64,000 nt of DNA from Schaalia sp. ZJ405 (lineage in GTDB: Bacteria > Actinomycetota > Actinomycetes > Actinomycetales > Actinomycetaceae), in assembly GCF_011038885.2 (NCBI RefSeq), contig NZ_CP064952.1, forward strand, positions 372,001 to 436,000, read 5' to 3'. Below, one piece after another: positions 8,495-19,678 of the stretch (position 1 is the first letter of the stretch; every line of letters begins with the position of its first letter). The notes under the pieces are model-generated. The model was given only the letters and a program-made list of their open reading frames with translations. It did not search any database and had not been told where the DNA came from. The position numbers were made by a program, and so were the translations under genes.

Positions 8495-9235
8495 ATGAGC
8501 GAACTTGATTCGGATGCCATCCGCGCAGACCTGAGTAAAAACGTTGGTGACATTGCCCAGATGTTTGACGGCGTTGCCGACAGGTACGACCTGATGGACG
8601 CCCTGATGACCGGCGGAATGGACCACCTGTGGATGGTGGCTCTGCGCAAGGCAACGCAGGCGGGACCCGGGGATCGTGTCCTCGATGTGGCTGCCGGTAC
8701 GGGGGCGTCATCTGCGGCGATTGCGCGCACCGGAGCGCACGTGACGGCCTGTGATCTGTCTGAGGGGATGATCGAGGTCGGGCGCGCACGTCATCCCGAT
8801 ATTGAGTTCATCCAGGCGAATGCGATGGACATGGAGTTCGAGTCCGACAGCTTCGACATTGTGACGATCTCCTATGGGCTGCGCAATATCCCTGACCCTG
8901 AGAAGGCTCTGCGTGAGATGGCGCGGGTGGTGCGTCCTGGCGGTCGACTGGTTGTGTGTGAGTTTTCGACCCCGCCGAATCGTGTGTTTAGAGCGCTCTA
9001 TTCGTTCTATTCGGCAACGGTGCTTCCGATGGTCGCGCGGATTGCCTCATCGAATGATGTGGCCTACGACTACCTCGTTGAGTCGATCCGAGAGTGGCCC
9101 GATCAGGAGAGCGTGGGACGGATGATTGCGCGTTCAGGCTGGGAAAATGTCGAGTATCGAAATCTCACGGGGGGCATTGTTGCGCTGCATCGGGCGGAAA
9201 AACCCGTGCGTGAGGGTGATCGAGATCAATTCTGA
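8495..9235 (+). CDS. menG: Demethylmenaquinone C-methyltransferase (MenG/UbiE family)
   Basis: This SAM-dependent methyltransferase carries out the final ring methylation of menaquinone. The 246-residue protein has the family N-terminus (VGDIAQMFDGVADRYD), SAM motif I DVAAGTGASS and the UbiE signature YGLRNIPDPEKALREM with RPGGRLVV. MSELDSDAIR is chosen as start from family alignment; an ATG 57 bases upstream would overlap the menF promoter. Only 55 bases separate it from menF, so the two share a divergent regulatory region. Confidence 0.94.
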   Translation: MSELDSDAIRADLSKNVGDIAQMFDGVADRYDLMDALMTGGMDHLWMVALRKATQAGPGDRVLDVAAGTGASSAAIARTGAHVTACDLSEGMIEVGRARHPDIEFIQANAMDMEFESDSFDIVTISYGLRNIPDPEKALREMARVVRPGGRLVVCEFSTPPNRVFRALYSFYSATVLPMVARIASSNDVAYDYLVESIREWPDQESVGRMIARSGWENVEYRNLTGGIVALHRAEKPVREGDRDQF

Positions 9236-9460
9236 GTACGGAGACGAAAGATTAATTAGGGTAACCCAATTTTGCGCAATTCCCATGAGGGGATAGCATC
9301 AGCTCATCGTGAAATGGCGGAATTACGCCGCGAAACGTGCGTGTCATAGGGGCCATGCAATTTGGGGCTAATGTGAACGACTGGGTCGCGGTTCGTGCAG
9401 ACCGCCCCGAAATGCACACATGCGCACAACTGTGCGTTCAATCATCAGTGGAGGAAACCT
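9236..9460 (+). promoter_or_regulatory. Upstream region of menJ/nuo with promoter and an IdeR-like box
   Basis: TTGCGC (9272-9277) and TAGCAT (9294-9299) with 16-base spacing form a possible promoter. Directly upstream, 9251-9269 (core TTAGGGTAACC) matches my recollection of the IdeR/DtxR 19-base consensus at 13 positions. The leader would then be ~155 bases. No ORF of interest is seen. Confidence 0.3.
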
Positions 9461-10741
9461 GTGGTCGATGACCTGGCTGGCAACGCCGTTGCCGACGTTG
9501 TCGTCGTTGGCGCAGGGCCCGGCGGATCCTCCACCGCCTACCACCTGGCGCAACTGGGAATCGACGTCCTCCTCCTCGACAAAGCATCATTCCCGCGCGA
9601 CAAAATCTGCGGAGACGGCCTCACGCCGGCCGCGGTTCATGAGCTCGTCCACATGGGTATCGACACCTCCGGGTGGATGAAGAACCGAGGACTCACAGTC
9701 ATTGGCGGCGGTCATCGCGTTCACCTCGAATGGCCCGACCAGAAGTCACTGCCCGGATACGGGTTGACCAGGGCGCGAGGCGAACTTGATGCCGAGCTTG
9801 CCGCCCAAGCTGTGCGCGCTGGCGCACGTCTGGAAGAAAACGTCACCGTCACCGGTCCCATCCAGGATTCCTCCGGACGAGTGTGCGGAGTAACGGCACG
9901 CATCGGACGAGGAAAAGACGCGCAGGAAATCAGCGTTCGGGCAAAGCTCGTCGTTGATGCCGGCGGAGTCGCTGCCCGTCTTGCTACCCGAGTGGGACTT
10001 CACAAGCGCGTGAATCGTCCGATGGGAGTAGCTGCACGCGCCTACTTCCGTTCCGATCGCGGCAACGAGGAATGGATGGAATCCCACCTCGAACTATGGT
10101 CGGGAACCCCCGGAGAATCAGATCTCCTGCCCGGATACGGCTGGATCTTCCCAATGGGTAACGGCCTGGTCAATGTGGGACTTGGTTCCGTGTCGTCTCG
10201 TGCGGACGCCACCGCGCTTCCCTATAAACAGGTTTTCAGGCAGTGGACAGCAAGTCTGCCGAGTGAATGGGGATTCACCCCCGAAAATCAAGTGGGCCCA
10301 CTGCGATCTGCTGCGCTGCCGATGAGTTTTAATCGCGCGCCCGCCTATAGCAGCGGCCTCGTTCTCGTTGGAGACGCAGGAGGCATGGTCTCCCCGTTCA
10401 ATGGCGAAGGAATCGCCCCCGCGATGAAAGCTGGACGTTTCGCTGCGGCGAGCATCGCACAGGCACTGTCACGCACAAGCCGCGCCGGATGCGACCGAGC
10501 GATGAGCGAATACCCCGAAATGCTTCGAGCCGAATACGGCGGTTACTATCAGCTCGGTCGAGTTTTCGTGCGTCTCATTGAAAACCCGCAGATTATGCGG
10601 CTGTGCACCAACCGGGGACTACCTATTCCGCGGCTGATGAAACTGGTTCATAAACTTCTGTCCGACGGATATGAACGGGCAGGCGGCGACATTGATGATC
10701 GCCTGATTACGGCGTTAACACGGGTGGTGCCTGCCGCATGA
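9461..10741 (+). CDS. Geranylgeranyl reductase family FAD-dependent oxidoreductase (MenJ-like)
   Basis: The protein has an N-terminal FAD-binding GAGPGGS motif (residues 17-23), DKASFPRDKICGDGLTP typical of the GGR family, and GDAGGMVSPFNGEGIAPAM for the flavin ribityl/pyrophosphate site. In mycobacteria the homologue MenJ saturates one isoprene unit of the menaquinone side chain, and the men/nuo neighbours make that role likely. It is 426 residues. The GTG at 9461 is chosen because GGAGG lies 7-8 bases upstream; upstream ATG codons lack this. It probably leads the nuo transcript, with 73 bases and no terminator before nuoA. Confidence 0.87.
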   Translation: MVDDLAGNAVADVVVVGAGPGGSSTAYHLAQLGIDVLLLDKASFPRDKICGDGLTPAAVHELVHMGIDTSGWMKNRGLTVIGGGHRVHLEWPDQKSLPGYGLTRARGELDAELAAQAVRAGARLEENVTVTGPIQDSSGRVCGVTARIGRGKDAQEISVRAKLVVDAGGVAARLATRVGLHKRVNRPMGVAARAYFRSDRGNEEWMESHLELWSGTPGESDLLPGYGWIFPMGNGLVNVGLGSVSSRADATALPYKQVFRQWTASLPSEWGFTPENQVGPLRSAALPMSFNRAPAYSSGLVLVGDAGGMVSPFNGEGIAPAMKAGRFAAASIAQALSRTSRAGCDRAMSEYPEMLRAEYGGYYQLGRVFVRLIENPQIMRLCTNRGLPIPRLMKLVHKLLSDGYERAGGDIDDRLITALTRVVPAA

Positions 10742-10814
10742 CACAGCGCACGACCTCGCCGAAAATCACACCAAAGACAACCATTATTTTCATCGATCGA
10801 TCCTGGGAGGAACA

Positions 10815-11174
10815 ATGACGAATCCCTACGTTCCGCTGCTGATCATGGCGGCGGCGGCCCTCGTCGTAGCGTTTGGAGGCCTGGGCGCATCAGCGATCCT
10901 CGGACCGACGAAGAAATCGAAAACTAAAGCCGATAACTACGAATGCGGTATCGAACCGGCCAGCGCGCACCTGCACGACGGTCGCTTCCCTGTGCGCTAC
11001 TACCTTGTCGCCATGACATTCATTATCTTCGACATCGAAGTGGTGTTCATGTACCCGTGGGCCGTGAGCTTCAACGAGCTCGGCCTGTTTGGACTTATTG
11101 CCATGCTCACCTTCCTTGCGCTCATCACCGTGCCCTATGCGTACGAGTGGCGACGCGGTGGACTGGACTACTGA
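10815..11174 (+). CDS. nuoA: NADH-quinone oxidoreductase subunit A
   Basis: A small membrane subunit of complex I with three predicted transmembrane segments in 119 residues. It shows the family pattern NYECGIEP (conserved Cys-Gly-Glu loop) and [21 protein letters not shown] lies 6 bases before the ATG. It is the first of 14 contiguous nuo genes. Confidence 0.97.
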   Translation: MTNPYVPLLIMAAAALVVAFGGLGASAILGPTKKSKTKADNYECGIEPASAHLHDGRFPVRYYLVAMTFIIFDIEVVFMYPWAVSFNELGLFGLIAMLTFLALITVPYAYEWRRGGLDY

Positions 11175-11191
11175 CGGACGGGAGTAAATCA

Positions 11192-11746
11192 GTGGGAATC
11201 GAAGAGAGCCTGCCCGCAGGCATTGCTCTAACAAGCATCGAAAAGGTCCTTGGGCTGGCACGTAAGCACAGTCAATGGCCCGTGACGATGGGTCTGGCCT
11301 GCTGTGCAATCGAAATGATGGCAGCCGGAACCCCGCGTTTCGACATGGCGCGATTTGGTCTCGAAGTCTTCCGCGCCTCGCCGCGTCACTCCGACATGAT
11401 GATCGTGTCGGGCCGTGTCTCGCACAAAATGGCCCCGGTAATCCGCCGCGTCTACGACTCCATGCCCGAACCCAAATGGGTGATTTCTATGGGAGCGTGC
11501 GCGTCTTCAGGTGGCATGTTCAACAACTACGCCGTCGTCCAGGGCTGCGACCACATTGTTCCCGTTGACGTCTACCTGCCCGGCTGCCCGCCGCGCCCCG
11601 AGGCTCTCATTCACGCCGTTCTGACGCTGCGTGAGCAGATCGGTAAAGAACCTCTCGGTGTTCATCGACGTGAGATCGCCCGTAAGGCCGAACAGGCCGC
11701 CCTCGCAGCGACCCCCACCCACCAGATGAAGGGACTGCTCGCATGA
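11192..11746 (+). CDS. nuoB: NADH-quinone oxidoreductase subunit B
   Basis: This subunit of the quinone-reducing module carries the N2 [4Fe-4S] cluster. Ligand cysteines are visible in [19 protein letters not shown] and [10 protein letters not shown]. At 184 residues it fits the family. The GTG at 11192 has GGAGT upstream and gives the expected N-terminus ([10 protein letters not shown]), 17 bases after nuoA. A longer in-frame reading would overlap nuoA. Confidence 0.97.
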   Translation: MGIEESLPAGIALTSIEKVLGLARKHSQWPVTMGLACCAIEMMAAGTPRFDMARFGLEVFRASPRHSDMMIVSGRVSHKMAPVIRRVYDSMPEPKWVISMGACASSGGMFNNYAVVQGCDHIVPVDVYLPGCPPRPEALIHAVLTLREQIGKEPLGVHRREIARKAEQAALAATPTHQMKGLLA

Positions 11747-12462
11747 CTGAGAATCTGGATGCTCCTCAGGACATCGTTCCCCAGCAGCGTGGCTTCGACG
11801 TGCCCGAACGGATCACCCGACGCACGGGGATGTTCGGCGCACGCCAGGGTGATGACACAACGGGCTTCTCCGGCCTCGTCACCGAATCTGCTCTTCCCGG
11901 AGAAACGGCGCGTCCCTACGGTGGATGGTTCGACACGGTCGTCGATGTCCTCGAAGAACTCATCGCAGCCGACGGGCTTGATGTTGCCAGCGTCATCGAA
12001 AAGGTCGTTGTTGACCGCGATCAGCTGACAATCTTCATTACCCGTGAACACATTGCCCGCGTTGCGAAGTACCTGCGTGACGATCCGGACCTGCGTTTCG
12101 AGCTGTGTCTGGGAACGAACGGCGTGAACTACCCCGAGGACCGCGGACGTGAACTGCACGCAATCTATCCGCTGATGTCGATCACGTATTCACGAACCAT
12201 TCGCCTCGAAGTCACGTGCCCCGATTCGGACCCGCACATCCCGTCGATCGTGTCCATCTACCCCGGAAACGACTGGCAGGAACGTGAAACCTGGGACCTC
12301 ATGGGCATCGTGTTCGACGGACACCCCTCCCTGACACGCACAGCGCTTCCCGATGACTGGGTAGGACACCCACAGCGCAAGGACTACCCGCTCGGCGGAG
12401 TCCCCGTCGAATTTATGGGCGCCACCGTTCCGCCCGCAGACACGCGGAGGTCATACAACTGA
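11743..12462 (+). CDS. nuoC: NADH-quinone oxidoreductase subunit C
   Basis: A peripheral-arm subunit of 239 residues. The 30-kDa subunit signature is near the C-terminus ([16 protein letters not shown], followed by [18 protein letters not shown]). The first ~60 residues form an extension common in actinobacterial NuoC. It overlaps nuoB by 4 bases (ATGA). Confidence 0.96.
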   Translation: MTENLDAPQDIVPQQRGFDVPERITRRTGMFGARQGDDTTGFSGLVTESALPGETARPYGGWFDTVVDVLEELIAADGLDVASVIEKVVVDRDQLTIFITREHIARVAKYLRDDPDLRFELCLGTNGVNYPEDRGRELHAIYPLMSITYSRTIRLEVTCPDSDPHIPSIVSIYPGNDWQERETWDLMGIVFDGHPSLTRTALPDDWVGHPQRKDYPLGGVPVEFMGATVPPADTRRSYN

Positions 12463-13811
12463 TGAGCACCACGAAATTCCATGCGGCGTCCTCAGCCGCC
12501 GGACTCAAGATCGATGAAATCCCCGAGGTGATGACTCAGGGAGGCGACTGGGAAGACATTCTTAACGAGATCCAGAAGATCTCGAACGAACGCATCGTTG
12601 TCAACATGGGTCCCGTTCACCCGTCGACGCACGGCGTGCTCCGCCTCGTTCTTGAACTTGACGGTGAAACAGTCCGCGAGACTCGAATCGACACGGGCTA
12701 CCTGCACACCGGTATCGAAAAGAACATGGAGTACCGCACGTGGACCCAGGGCGTGACATTCTGCACGCGCATGGACTACGTTGCCCCCTTCTTCCAAGAG
12801 GTCGCCTACTGTCTGGGAGTTGAGAAGCTCCTCGGTGTTACCGATGACATCCCCGAGCGCGCCACGCTGATTCGCGTCCTCATGATGGAGCTGTGCCGCA
12901 TCGCCTCCCACCTCGTTGCCATTGGGTCCACCGGTAACGAAATGGGCGCGACAACGATGATGACGATTGCCTTCCGGGCACGCGAAGAAATCCTCAGGAT
13001 CTTCGAGCGCATCACCGGTCTGCGCATGAACCACGCGTACATTCGTCCCGGTGGGGTCGCTCAAGATATCGGCGAAGGCACGATCGACTACATCCGCGAG
13101 CTTCTCCCCAAGTGCCGCCGCGACATCGGTGAGCTGGAAGATCTGACGAAAGCCAACCCGATTTTCAAGAAGCGTCTGTGCGATGTCGCGATCATGCCGC
13201 TGTCAGCACTCATGGCGATCGGGTCAACCGGGCCGGGTGTGCGCGCCGCTGGCCTTCCCCTCGACCTGCGCAAGTCGCAACCGTACTGCGGATACGAGAC
13301 CTTCGACTTTGATGTTCCCGTGCGCGACCAATCCGACGTGTACAACCGAACAATGGTGCGCTTCGACGAGTGCTACCAGTCGCTGCGGATCGTCTACCAG
13401 GTCCTTGAGCGTCTCGAAGAGTGCGAGGGTGCGCCCGTGATGGTTGCGGATCCCGAGATCGCGTGGCCAGCGCAGCTTTCAGTGGCCACCGACGGCCAAG
13501 GCAACTCACTTGACCACATCGCTCAGATCATGGGTCAGTCGATGGAATCGCTGATCCACCACTTCAAGCTGGTCACCGAGGGCTTTAGGGTTCCCGCGGG
13601 TCAGGTGTACCAAACGATTGAACATGCCAAGGGTATTCTCGGCGTTCACCTGGTCTCTGACGGAGGAACGCGCCCGTTCCGCGTGCACTTCCGCGATCCG
13701 TCCTTCGCGAATCTTCAGTCTCTGGCGATGATGACCGAGGGCGGCCAGCTCGCCGATGTTGTTGTCTCCCTCGCCGCAATTGACCCCGTCCTTGGAGGTG
13801 TCGACCGATGA
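12462..13811 (+). CDS. nuoD: NADH-quinone oxidoreductase subunit D
   Basis: This 49-kDa-type subunit of 449 residues forms the quinone pocket with NuoB. It is recognised by [33 protein letters not shown] and the C-terminal DPVLGGVDR. Overlap TGATG with nuoC fixes the start. It is a stand-alone gene, not fused to nuoC. Confidence 0.97.
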   Translation: MSTTKFHAASSAAGLKIDEIPEVMTQGGDWEDILNEIQKISNERIVVNMGPVHPSTHGVLRLVLELDGETVRETRIDTGYLHTGIEKNMEYRTWTQGVTFCTRMDYVAPFFQEVAYCLGVEKLLGVTDDIPERATLIRVLMMELCRIASHLVAIGSTGNEMGATTMMTIAFRAREEILRIFERITGLRMNHAYIRPGGVAQDIGEGTIDYIRELLPKCRRDIGELEDLTKANPIFKKRLCDVAIMPLSALMAIGSTGPGVRAAGLPLDLRKSQPYCGYETFDFDVPVRDQSDVYNRTMVRFDECYQSLRIVYQVLERLEECEGAPVMVADPEIAWPAQLSVATDGQGNSLDHIAQIMGQSMESLIHHFKLVTEGFRVPAGQVYQTIEHAKGILGVHLVSDGGTRPFRVHFRDPSFANLQSLAMMTEGGQLADVVVSLAAIDPVLGGVDR

Positions 13812-14512
13812 GTTATTCCGCAGAAGTTGAGGCTCGCTTACGGGCCGAGTCCGCTGAAATCATCGGACGTTACCCAACGGGCCATGAGCGTTCCGCTCTG
13901 CTGCCGATGCTCCACCTCGTTCAATCCGAGGACGGATACGTCAGCGCTGACGGGATCGCTCTTATCGCCGATATTCTCGGGATTGAACGCGCCGAAGTCA
14001 GCGCAGTTGCCACGTTCTACACGCAGTACAAGCGTCACCCCAACGGTGACTACCTCGTGGGTGTGTGCACGAATGCGCTGTGCGCTGTCATGGGCGGCGA
14101 TGAAATCTGGGAGGCCGTCTCGAAGAAGGTCGGTGTTGGCAGTGATGAAACCAACGAGTCGGGGACTATCACCCTGGAACGCCTCGAATGTAACGCTGCG
14201 TGCGACTACGCACCCGTTGTCATGGTGAACTGGGAGTTCTTCGATAACCAAACCCCAGAGTCGGCGCTCGCCCTCGTTGATGACATCGAAGCTGGACGTC
14301 CCATCCACCCCACGCGCGGCGCGAACATTGTGCCAACCTTTAAGGAAGTTGAGCACACGCTCGCAGGCTTCCTCGACGGACACCAGGATGAAGGACCGTC
14401 GGCGGGGAAGCCCTCGCTGCTTGGACGTGAAATTGCCGCAACTCACGGGTGGACCGAACCCGTGCAGGTTGCGGACGCAACCGACGACTTGAAGGGAGGC
14501 GAGCACGCATGA
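13808..14512 (+). CDS. nuoE: NADH-quinone oxidoreductase subunit E
   Basis: A 24-kDa-type subunit with a thioredoxin-like [2Fe-2S] domain. Four ligand cysteines are visible in [12 protein letters not shown] and [11 protein letters not shown]. It is 234 residues, with a C-terminal tail of ~60 residues beyond the core. It overlaps nuoD and nuoF by 4 bases each. Confidence 0.96.
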   Translation: MSYSAEVEARLRAESAEIIGRYPTGHERSALLPMLHLVQSEDGYVSADGIALIADILGIERAEVSAVATFYTQYKRHPNGDYLVGVCTNALCAVMGGDEIWEAVSKKVGVGSDETNESGTITLERLECNAACDYAPVVMVNWEFFDNQTPESALALVDDIEAGRPIHPTRGANIVPTFKEVEHTLAGFLDGHQDEGPSAGKPSLLGREIAATHGWTEPVQVADATDDLKGGEHA

Positions 14513-15810
14513 CGAGTTTTGCCGCACCTGGACCGCTGACCCCAATCGTGACGAATGGCTGGGGTGAGGATCGTTCGTGGACACTTGAGTCCTACCTGTC
14601 ACGCGGTGGATACGAGGGGCTGAAGAAAGCCAACGGCATGGATGCCGCACAGATCGTGGAAACCGTGAAGGCCTCTGGCCTGCGTGGCCGCGGCGGCGCG
14701 GGATTCCCCACCGGTCTCAAATGGTCTTTCCTCCCGCCCGACGACGGGCTTGCCCGCTACCTCGTTGTCAACGCCGACGAATCCGAGCCGGGAACCTGCA
14801 AAGACATCCCGACCCTCATGGCGAACCCTCACATTCTTGTCGAGGGCGTGGCCATCACCTCGCGCGCGATCAACTGTCAGCACGCATTCATTTACCTGCG
14901 TGGCGAGGTCGTCCACGTTTACCGTCGTCTGCTTGCCGCGATCAAGGAAGCAACGGACGCGGGCATCCTCGGGGACCTGAAAATTACGGCGCACGCCGGT
15001 GCAGGTGCCTACATCTGCGGTGAGGAAACGGCGCTTCTGGACTCTCTGGAAGGCCGACGGGGACATCCCCGCCTCAAGCCGCCTTTCCCCGCGGTTGCTG
15101 GCCTGTACTCACGCCCGACGGTGGTCAACAACGTTGAGTCGATCTGTCAGGTTCCCGGAATTTTCCGCCACAGCGCCGAATGGTATGCCTCGATGGGAAC
15201 GGAAAAGTCGAAGGGACACGGTATTTTCTCGGTCTCCGGTCACGTGACGAATCCGGGTCAATTCGAAGCCCCATTCGGTATCACGATGCGCGAACTCATC
15301 GAGATGGCCGGCGGTATCCGTCAGGGACATCAGTTGAAGTTCTGGACTCCCGGTGGCTCATCCACCCCTCTCTTTACCGAGGCCGAGCTGGACACCCCGC
15401 TCGACTACGAGTCCGTGGGTGCTGCCGGGTCGATGCTGGCCACCCGCGCTCTGCAGGTGTTCGACGAGACAACGTCGGTTGTCCGTGTGATCACGCGGTG
15501 GGCTGAGTTCTACCAGCACGAGTCGTGCGGGAAGTGCACGCCGTGTCGCGAAGGAACCTACTGGCTCAAGCAGATCATGCTGCGCCTGGAAAAAGGACAG
15601 GGACTGCCTGGCGACATCGACCTGCTCGACGAGATCGCCCACAACATCGCCGGACGTTCTTTCTGCGCCCTCGGTGATGCCGCCGCAACGCCGATCATGT
15701 CCGGAATTCAGCGTTTCCGTGACGAGTTCGAGGCGGGGCTAACCACCCCTGCTCGTGAACTCTTCCCCTACGAAGCGTCCGCCGTTTACGCCCGAGGAGG
15801 TGTTCGATGA
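14509..15810 (+). CDS. nuoF: NADH-quinone oxidoreductase subunit F
   Basis: This 51-kDa-type subunit binds NADH and FMN. The 433-residue protein has GRGGAGFPTGLKW (FMN/NADH site), ADESEPGTCKD and the N3 [4Fe-4S] site ESCGKCTPCREG. The ATG at 14509 overlaps the nuoE stop in ATGA; a longer reading from within nuoE is rejected. Confidence 0.97.
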   Translation: MTSFAAPGPLTPIVTNGWGEDRSWTLESYLSRGGYEGLKKANGMDAAQIVETVKASGLRGRGGAGFPTGLKWSFLPPDDGLARYLVVNADESEPGTCKDIPTLMANPHILVEGVAITSRAINCQHAFIYLRGEVVHVYRRLLAAIKEATDAGILGDLKITAHAGAGAYICGEETALLDSLEGRRGHPRLKPPFPAVAGLYSRPTVVNNVESICQVPGIFRHSAEWYASMGTEKSKGHGIFSVSGHVTNPGQFEAPFGITMRELIEMAGGIRQGHQLKFWTPGGSSTPLFTEAELDTPLDYESVGAAGSMLATRALQVFDETTSVVRVITRWAEFYQHESCGKCTPCREGTYWLKQIMLRLEKGQGLPGDIDLLDEIAHNIAGRSFCALGDAAATPIMSGIQRFRDEFEAGLTTPARELFPYEASAVYARGGVR

Positions 15811-18374
15811 GTGACGCACCTCAGATGGTGGACGTGACCATCGATGACGTCCATCTGAGTGTCCCGCAGGGGACCCTCGTCATCCGCGCCGCCGAGCAGG
15901 CGGGCATCCGGATCCCGCGTTTTTGTGACCACCCGCTCCTCAAACCGGTTGCGGCGTGCCGCCAGTGCCTCGTCGAAGTCGGAATGCCTGACCGCAACAC
16001 CGGCGAGTTGCGTTTCATGCCGAAGCCGCAGCCCTCGTGTGCGCAGACCGTAACCCCGGGAATGGTTGTCAAAACCCAGTTCACCTCAGAGGTTGCCGAC
16101 AAGGCGCAGCGCGGTGTTATGGAGTTCCTCCTGATCAACCACCCGCTGGATTGCCCGATCTGCGACAAGGGCGGCGAATGCCCCCTGCAGAACCAGGCAA
16201 TGACTGAAGGACGTGGCACCTCGCGTTTCGCCGATGCGAAGCGGACGTACCGTAAGCCGCTGAAGCTCACAAGCCAGATTCTCCTTGACCGCGATCGTTG
16301 CATCCTGTGTCAGCGGTGCGTGCGTTTCGGTAAAGAAATCTCCGGTGACGTCTTCATCGATCTTCAGGGTCGAGGCGGTGGCACTGCCCCAACGGATGAC
16401 CACTACTTCATGGCCGAGCAGATCGGCGGTTTCGACACGTCAACGCTGGGCTACCACGACCCCAAGGGCAAGGGCTCCGGTGACGCCGGTATCTCAGGCC
16501 CCTACGGTGACGCGGGGATCATCGGTTCGGTGAACGAGGGCGAGCTCGGCCCGTCCGACCGAGATATTTCGGGACGCGCATTCGCGTCATACTTCTCGGG
16601 CAACATTATTCAGATCTGTCCGGTCGGGGCGCTGACCGCGGCCTCGTACCGTTTCCGCGCTCGCCCCTTCGACCTCGTGTCGACTCCGTCGGTCACCGAG
16701 CAAGACGCGTCAGGCTCTGCGATCCGCGTTGACATGCGACGCGGTGAAGTTGTTCGCCGCATGGCTGGCAACGACCCGGAAGTCAACGAAGAGTGGATCA
16801 CCGATAAGGATCGTTTCGCTTTCGAATGGGACCGCCAGGATCGCCTGACAACCCCGCTGGTGCGTGAAAACGGTGAACTCGTGCCGACATCATGGTCGGA
16901 TGCGCTTCACCGGGTCCGCGAAGGCTTGGAAGCCGCGCAGGGAGCCGTTGGTTTCCTTCCCGGTGGCCGACTGACCTTCGAGGATGCATGGGCGTGGTCG
17001 AAGTTCGCCCGCACCGTCGTTGGCTCAGACTCCATCGACGCGCGTTCGCGGTCCTTCTCCGAGGAGGAACGCTCGTTCCTCGCCTCGCGCGTTGCCGGTT
17101 CCGGCCTGGGAGTGACCTACGGTGACCTTGAAAAAGCCTCGCAGGTTCTTCTCGTCGGCCTCGAACCCGAAGACGAATGTGGTGCCCTATTCCTTCGCCT
17201 CCGCAAGGCCGTCCTCAAGGGATCGTTGAAAGTCTCCACGGTCGCGCCGATGACGAGCAATGGTTCGCGCAAACTTAAAGCCCAGTTGCTGCGCGCGGCT
17301 CCCGGCACCGAGGTCGAGGTCATTGAGTCGATCGCTGCAGGTGGCCTCAACGGTGACCTCGCCAAGGCTCTTAAGGGCGGCATCGTCCTCGTCGGTGAGC
17401 GTGCTGGCCGCACACCGGGATTACTCAGCGCAGTTGATACCCTCGCAGCTCGCGTGGGCGCACGTCTCCAGTGGGTTCCGCGTCGCAGCGGTGAGCGCGC
17501 CGCCATTGAGGCCGGACTCCTTCCGGGTCTGTTGCCTTTTGGACGTTCGCTCGTTGATGCCCAGTCCCGTCAGTCCCTTGGCTGGTCAGATACTGTTCCG
17601 ACGCAGCCGGGGCTTGACGTTCAGGGAATTGTCGAGGGCGTCCTCGATCAGTCCGTTGGCGCACTCGTTGTCGGCGGCGTTGACGTTCGAGACTTCGAGG
17701 AACCGGGTGTTGTCCTTGAGGCCCTTGAAGCAGTTCCCTTCCTTGTGTCTCTTGAGGTGCGAGCATCAGTCGTCACCGAATGTGCTGACGTGGTGCTTCC
17801 GGTTGCACCGCCGCGGGAAAAGAACGGCACATTCATCAACTGGGAGGGACGTCTACGGCCCTTCGGTCAGGCAATGTCCGCTCGTTCCCTGACGGATCGC
17901 GACGTCTTCGTCCGTCTTGCAGACGAGTTCGGTGTTGACCTGGGAATCGCGACTCTCGAAGACCTGTACAACGAGGTCAATCCGCTGATGAGCTGGACGG
18001 GCTCTCGCGCTCCCTTTGTCTTGGTGACGGCGCCCGCGCCTGAGCCGGTTCCTGCGGGTCAGGCTCTCCTGGCAACCCACAAGCCGATGATTGATGCGGG
18101 ACGTCTCCAGGATGGGGCACCCTGGCTTGCAGGGGCCGCGCGCCAGCCGGTTGCTCTGGTTTCAGCTCAGACGCTTGCGCTGGTTGGAATTCACGAGGGC
18201 GAGCGCCTCACCCTGACCACGGAGCGCGGTTCGATCACGCTGCCGGCGGTTGTTGCGGACCTGCCCGACCACGTCGCGTGGGTGCCGGAGTGTTCAACGC
18301 AGTCTCTTGTTCACATGTCCCTGGGGCCGGCTGGTTCCCACGTGGCACTCAGCAGTGGGGAGGTGGCCCGGTGA
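15807..18374 (+). CDS. nuoG: NADH-quinone oxidoreductase subunit G
   Basis: A 75-kDa-type subunit of 855 residues. The N-terminus is a [2Fe-2S] ferredoxin domain (CDHPLLKPVAACRQC), followed by the His/Cys-ligated cluster region (CPICDKGGECPLQ) and another cluster site (CILCQRCVRFGKE). The rest is a molybdopterin-oxidoreductase-like domain without catalytic cofactor in this family. The C-terminal part has GTFINWEGRLRPFG and a formate-dehydrogenase-type end domain. It starts 4 bases inside nuoF. Confidence 0.96.
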   Translation: MSDAPQMVDVTIDDVHLSVPQGTLVIRAAEQAGIRIPRFCDHPLLKPVAACRQCLVEVGMPDRNTGELRFMPKPQPSCAQTVTPGMVVKTQFTSEVADKAQRGVMEFLLINHPLDCPICDKGGECPLQNQAMTEGRGTSRFADAKRTYRKPLKLTSQILLDRDRCILCQRCVRFGKEISGDVFIDLQGRGGGTAPTDDHYFMAEQIGGFDTSTLGYHDPKGKGSGDAGISGPYGDAGIIGSVNEGELGPSDRDISGRAFASYFSGNIIQICPVGALTAASYRFRARPFDLVSTPSVTEQDASGSAIRVDMRRGEVVRRMAGNDPEVNEEWITDKDRFAFEWDRQDRLTTPLVRENGELVPTSWSDALHRVREGLEAAQGAVGFLPGGRLTFEDAWAWSKFARTVVGSDSIDARSRSFSEEERSFLASRVAGSGLGVTYGDLEKASQVLLVGLEPEDECGALFLRLRKAVLKGSLKVSTVAPMTSNGSRKLKAQLLRAAPGTEVEVIESIAAGGLNGDLAKALKGGIVLVGERAGRTPGLLSAVDTLAARVGARLQWVPRRSGERAAIEAGLLPGLLPFGRSLVDAQSRQSLGWSDTVPTQPGLDVQGIVEGVLDQSVGALVVGGVDVRDFEEPGVVLEALEAVPFLVSLEVRASVVTECADVVLPVAPPREKNGTFINWEGRLRPFGQAMSARSLTDRDVFVRLADEFGVDLGIATLEDLYNEVNPLMSWTGSRAPFVLVTAPAPEPVPAGQALLATHKPMIDAGRLQDGAPWLAGAARQPVALVSAQTLALVGIHEGERLTLTTERGSITLPAVVADLPDHVAWVPECSTQSLVHMSLGPAGSHVALSSGEVAR

Positions 18375-19678
18375 ACCTGACGGCTCTTGCGGTGCCAAAA
18401 TACGCCGCAGCAGATTTCTCCGAGGAGACGTGGTGGATCACGCTGATTAAGGCCGTGTTCCTCATCCTCTTCCTCATCATCAACGTGATCGCAGCCCTGT
18501 GGGTTGAGCGCCGAGGCCTCGGTCGCATGCAGACCCGCCCGGGTCCCAACGTTGCTGGACCTCTGGGGCTTTTCCAGGCTTTCGCTGACGCAGGCAAGCT
18601 CCTCTTCAAGGAGGACATGTGGACTCGTCGCTCAGATAAGTTCCTCTACTTCCTTGCCCCGGCGATTGCGGCATTCTCGGCGTTCAGCATCTTCGCGGTC
18701 ATCCCGATGGGACCGAATGTCAACCTTTTCGGTCATTCATCGCCGCTTCAGCTCGCAGACATGCCCGTGGCAACGCTCTACATCCTCGCGGTCACATCGC
18801 TGGGTCTCTACGGCATCGTCCTGGGCGGATGGTCGACTCGGTCAACGCTTCCGCTCTACGGCGCGGTTCGCTCCTCCGCTCAGGTGATTTCCTATGAGCT
18901 TGCGATGGGCATGGCGTTGGTTTCCGTCTTCCTCATGTCAGGCACGATGTCGACCTCGCAAATCGTTGCCTCTCAGGGACAGGTCTGGTGGGCTTTCGCC
19001 CTCGCTCCCGCATTCGTTGTGTACCTCATCAGCGCATGCGGTGAAGTCAACCGCCTTCCTTTCGACCTTCCCGAAGCTGAAGGTGAACTGGTTGCCGGTC
19101 ACATGACGGAGTATTCGTCGATGAAATTCGGCTGGTACTACCTGTCGGAGTACATCAACATGCTCAACGTTTCAGCGGTGGCCACAACGATGTTCTTCGG
19201 CGGCTGGCATGCTCCGTGGCCGCTGTCCCACTTTGGCATCCTCAACGACGGCTGGTGGGGAATGCTGTGGTTCTTCCTCAAGATGTGGTTCTTCATGTTC
19301 CTGCTGATCTGGACGCGTGCCACTTTGCTGCGCTTCCGCTACGACCAGTTCATGACCCTCGGGTGGAAGTGGCTCATGCCGATCGCTCTGCTCTGGCTAG
19401 TTGCGGTTGCGGTTGTCCGCGGTGTCACCGCGTGGGTTGAGATCCCGCTTCCGATTCTTGGGGGAATCATCGTCGTATTCTTCGCTGTCGTTCTCGCGAT
19501 CCTGTGGGTGACCGACAAGGGCGAGGTCGTCACACGTGATCCGGCCTCGGAGGAATACACCGGGTTCGAGGACGGGTTCCCCGTTCCACCGCTTCCGGGC
19601 CAACAGCCAGTGAAGTCCACTCGCGCGGGGCGCGAGCCCATCCTTGCGACCACTTCTGAGGAGGGTACCGATGAGTAA
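18371..19678 (+). CDS. nuoH: NADH-quinone oxidoreductase subunit H
   Basis: A membrane subunit of 435 residues with about eight transmembrane segments, joining the quinone site to the proton-pumping arm. Landmarks are [18 protein letters not shown] and [20 protein letters not shown]. The GTG at 18371 overlaps the nuoG TGA (GTGA) and gives the natural N-terminus. The C-terminal ~60 residues are a charged tail. Confidence 0.96.
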   Translation: MNLTALAVPKYAAADFSEETWWITLIKAVFLILFLIINVIAALWVERRGLGRMQTRPGPNVAGPLGLFQAFADAGKLLFKEDMWTRRSDKFLYFLAPAIAAFSAFSIFAVIPMGPNVNLFGHSSPLQLADMPVATLYILAVTSLGLYGIVLGGWSTRSTLPLYGAVRSSAQVISYELAMGMALVSVFLMSGTMSTSQIVASQGQVWWAFALAPAFVVYLISACGEVNRLPFDLPEAEGELVAGHMTEYSSMKFGWYYLSEYINMLNVSAVATTMFFGGWHAPWPLSHFGILNDGWWGMLWFFLKMWFFMFLLIWTRATLLRFRYDQFMTLGWKWLMPIALLWLVAVAVVRGVTAWVEIPLPILGGIIVVFFAVVLAILWVTDKGEVVTRDPASEEYTGFEDGFPVPPLPGQQPVKSTRAGREPILATTSEEGTDE

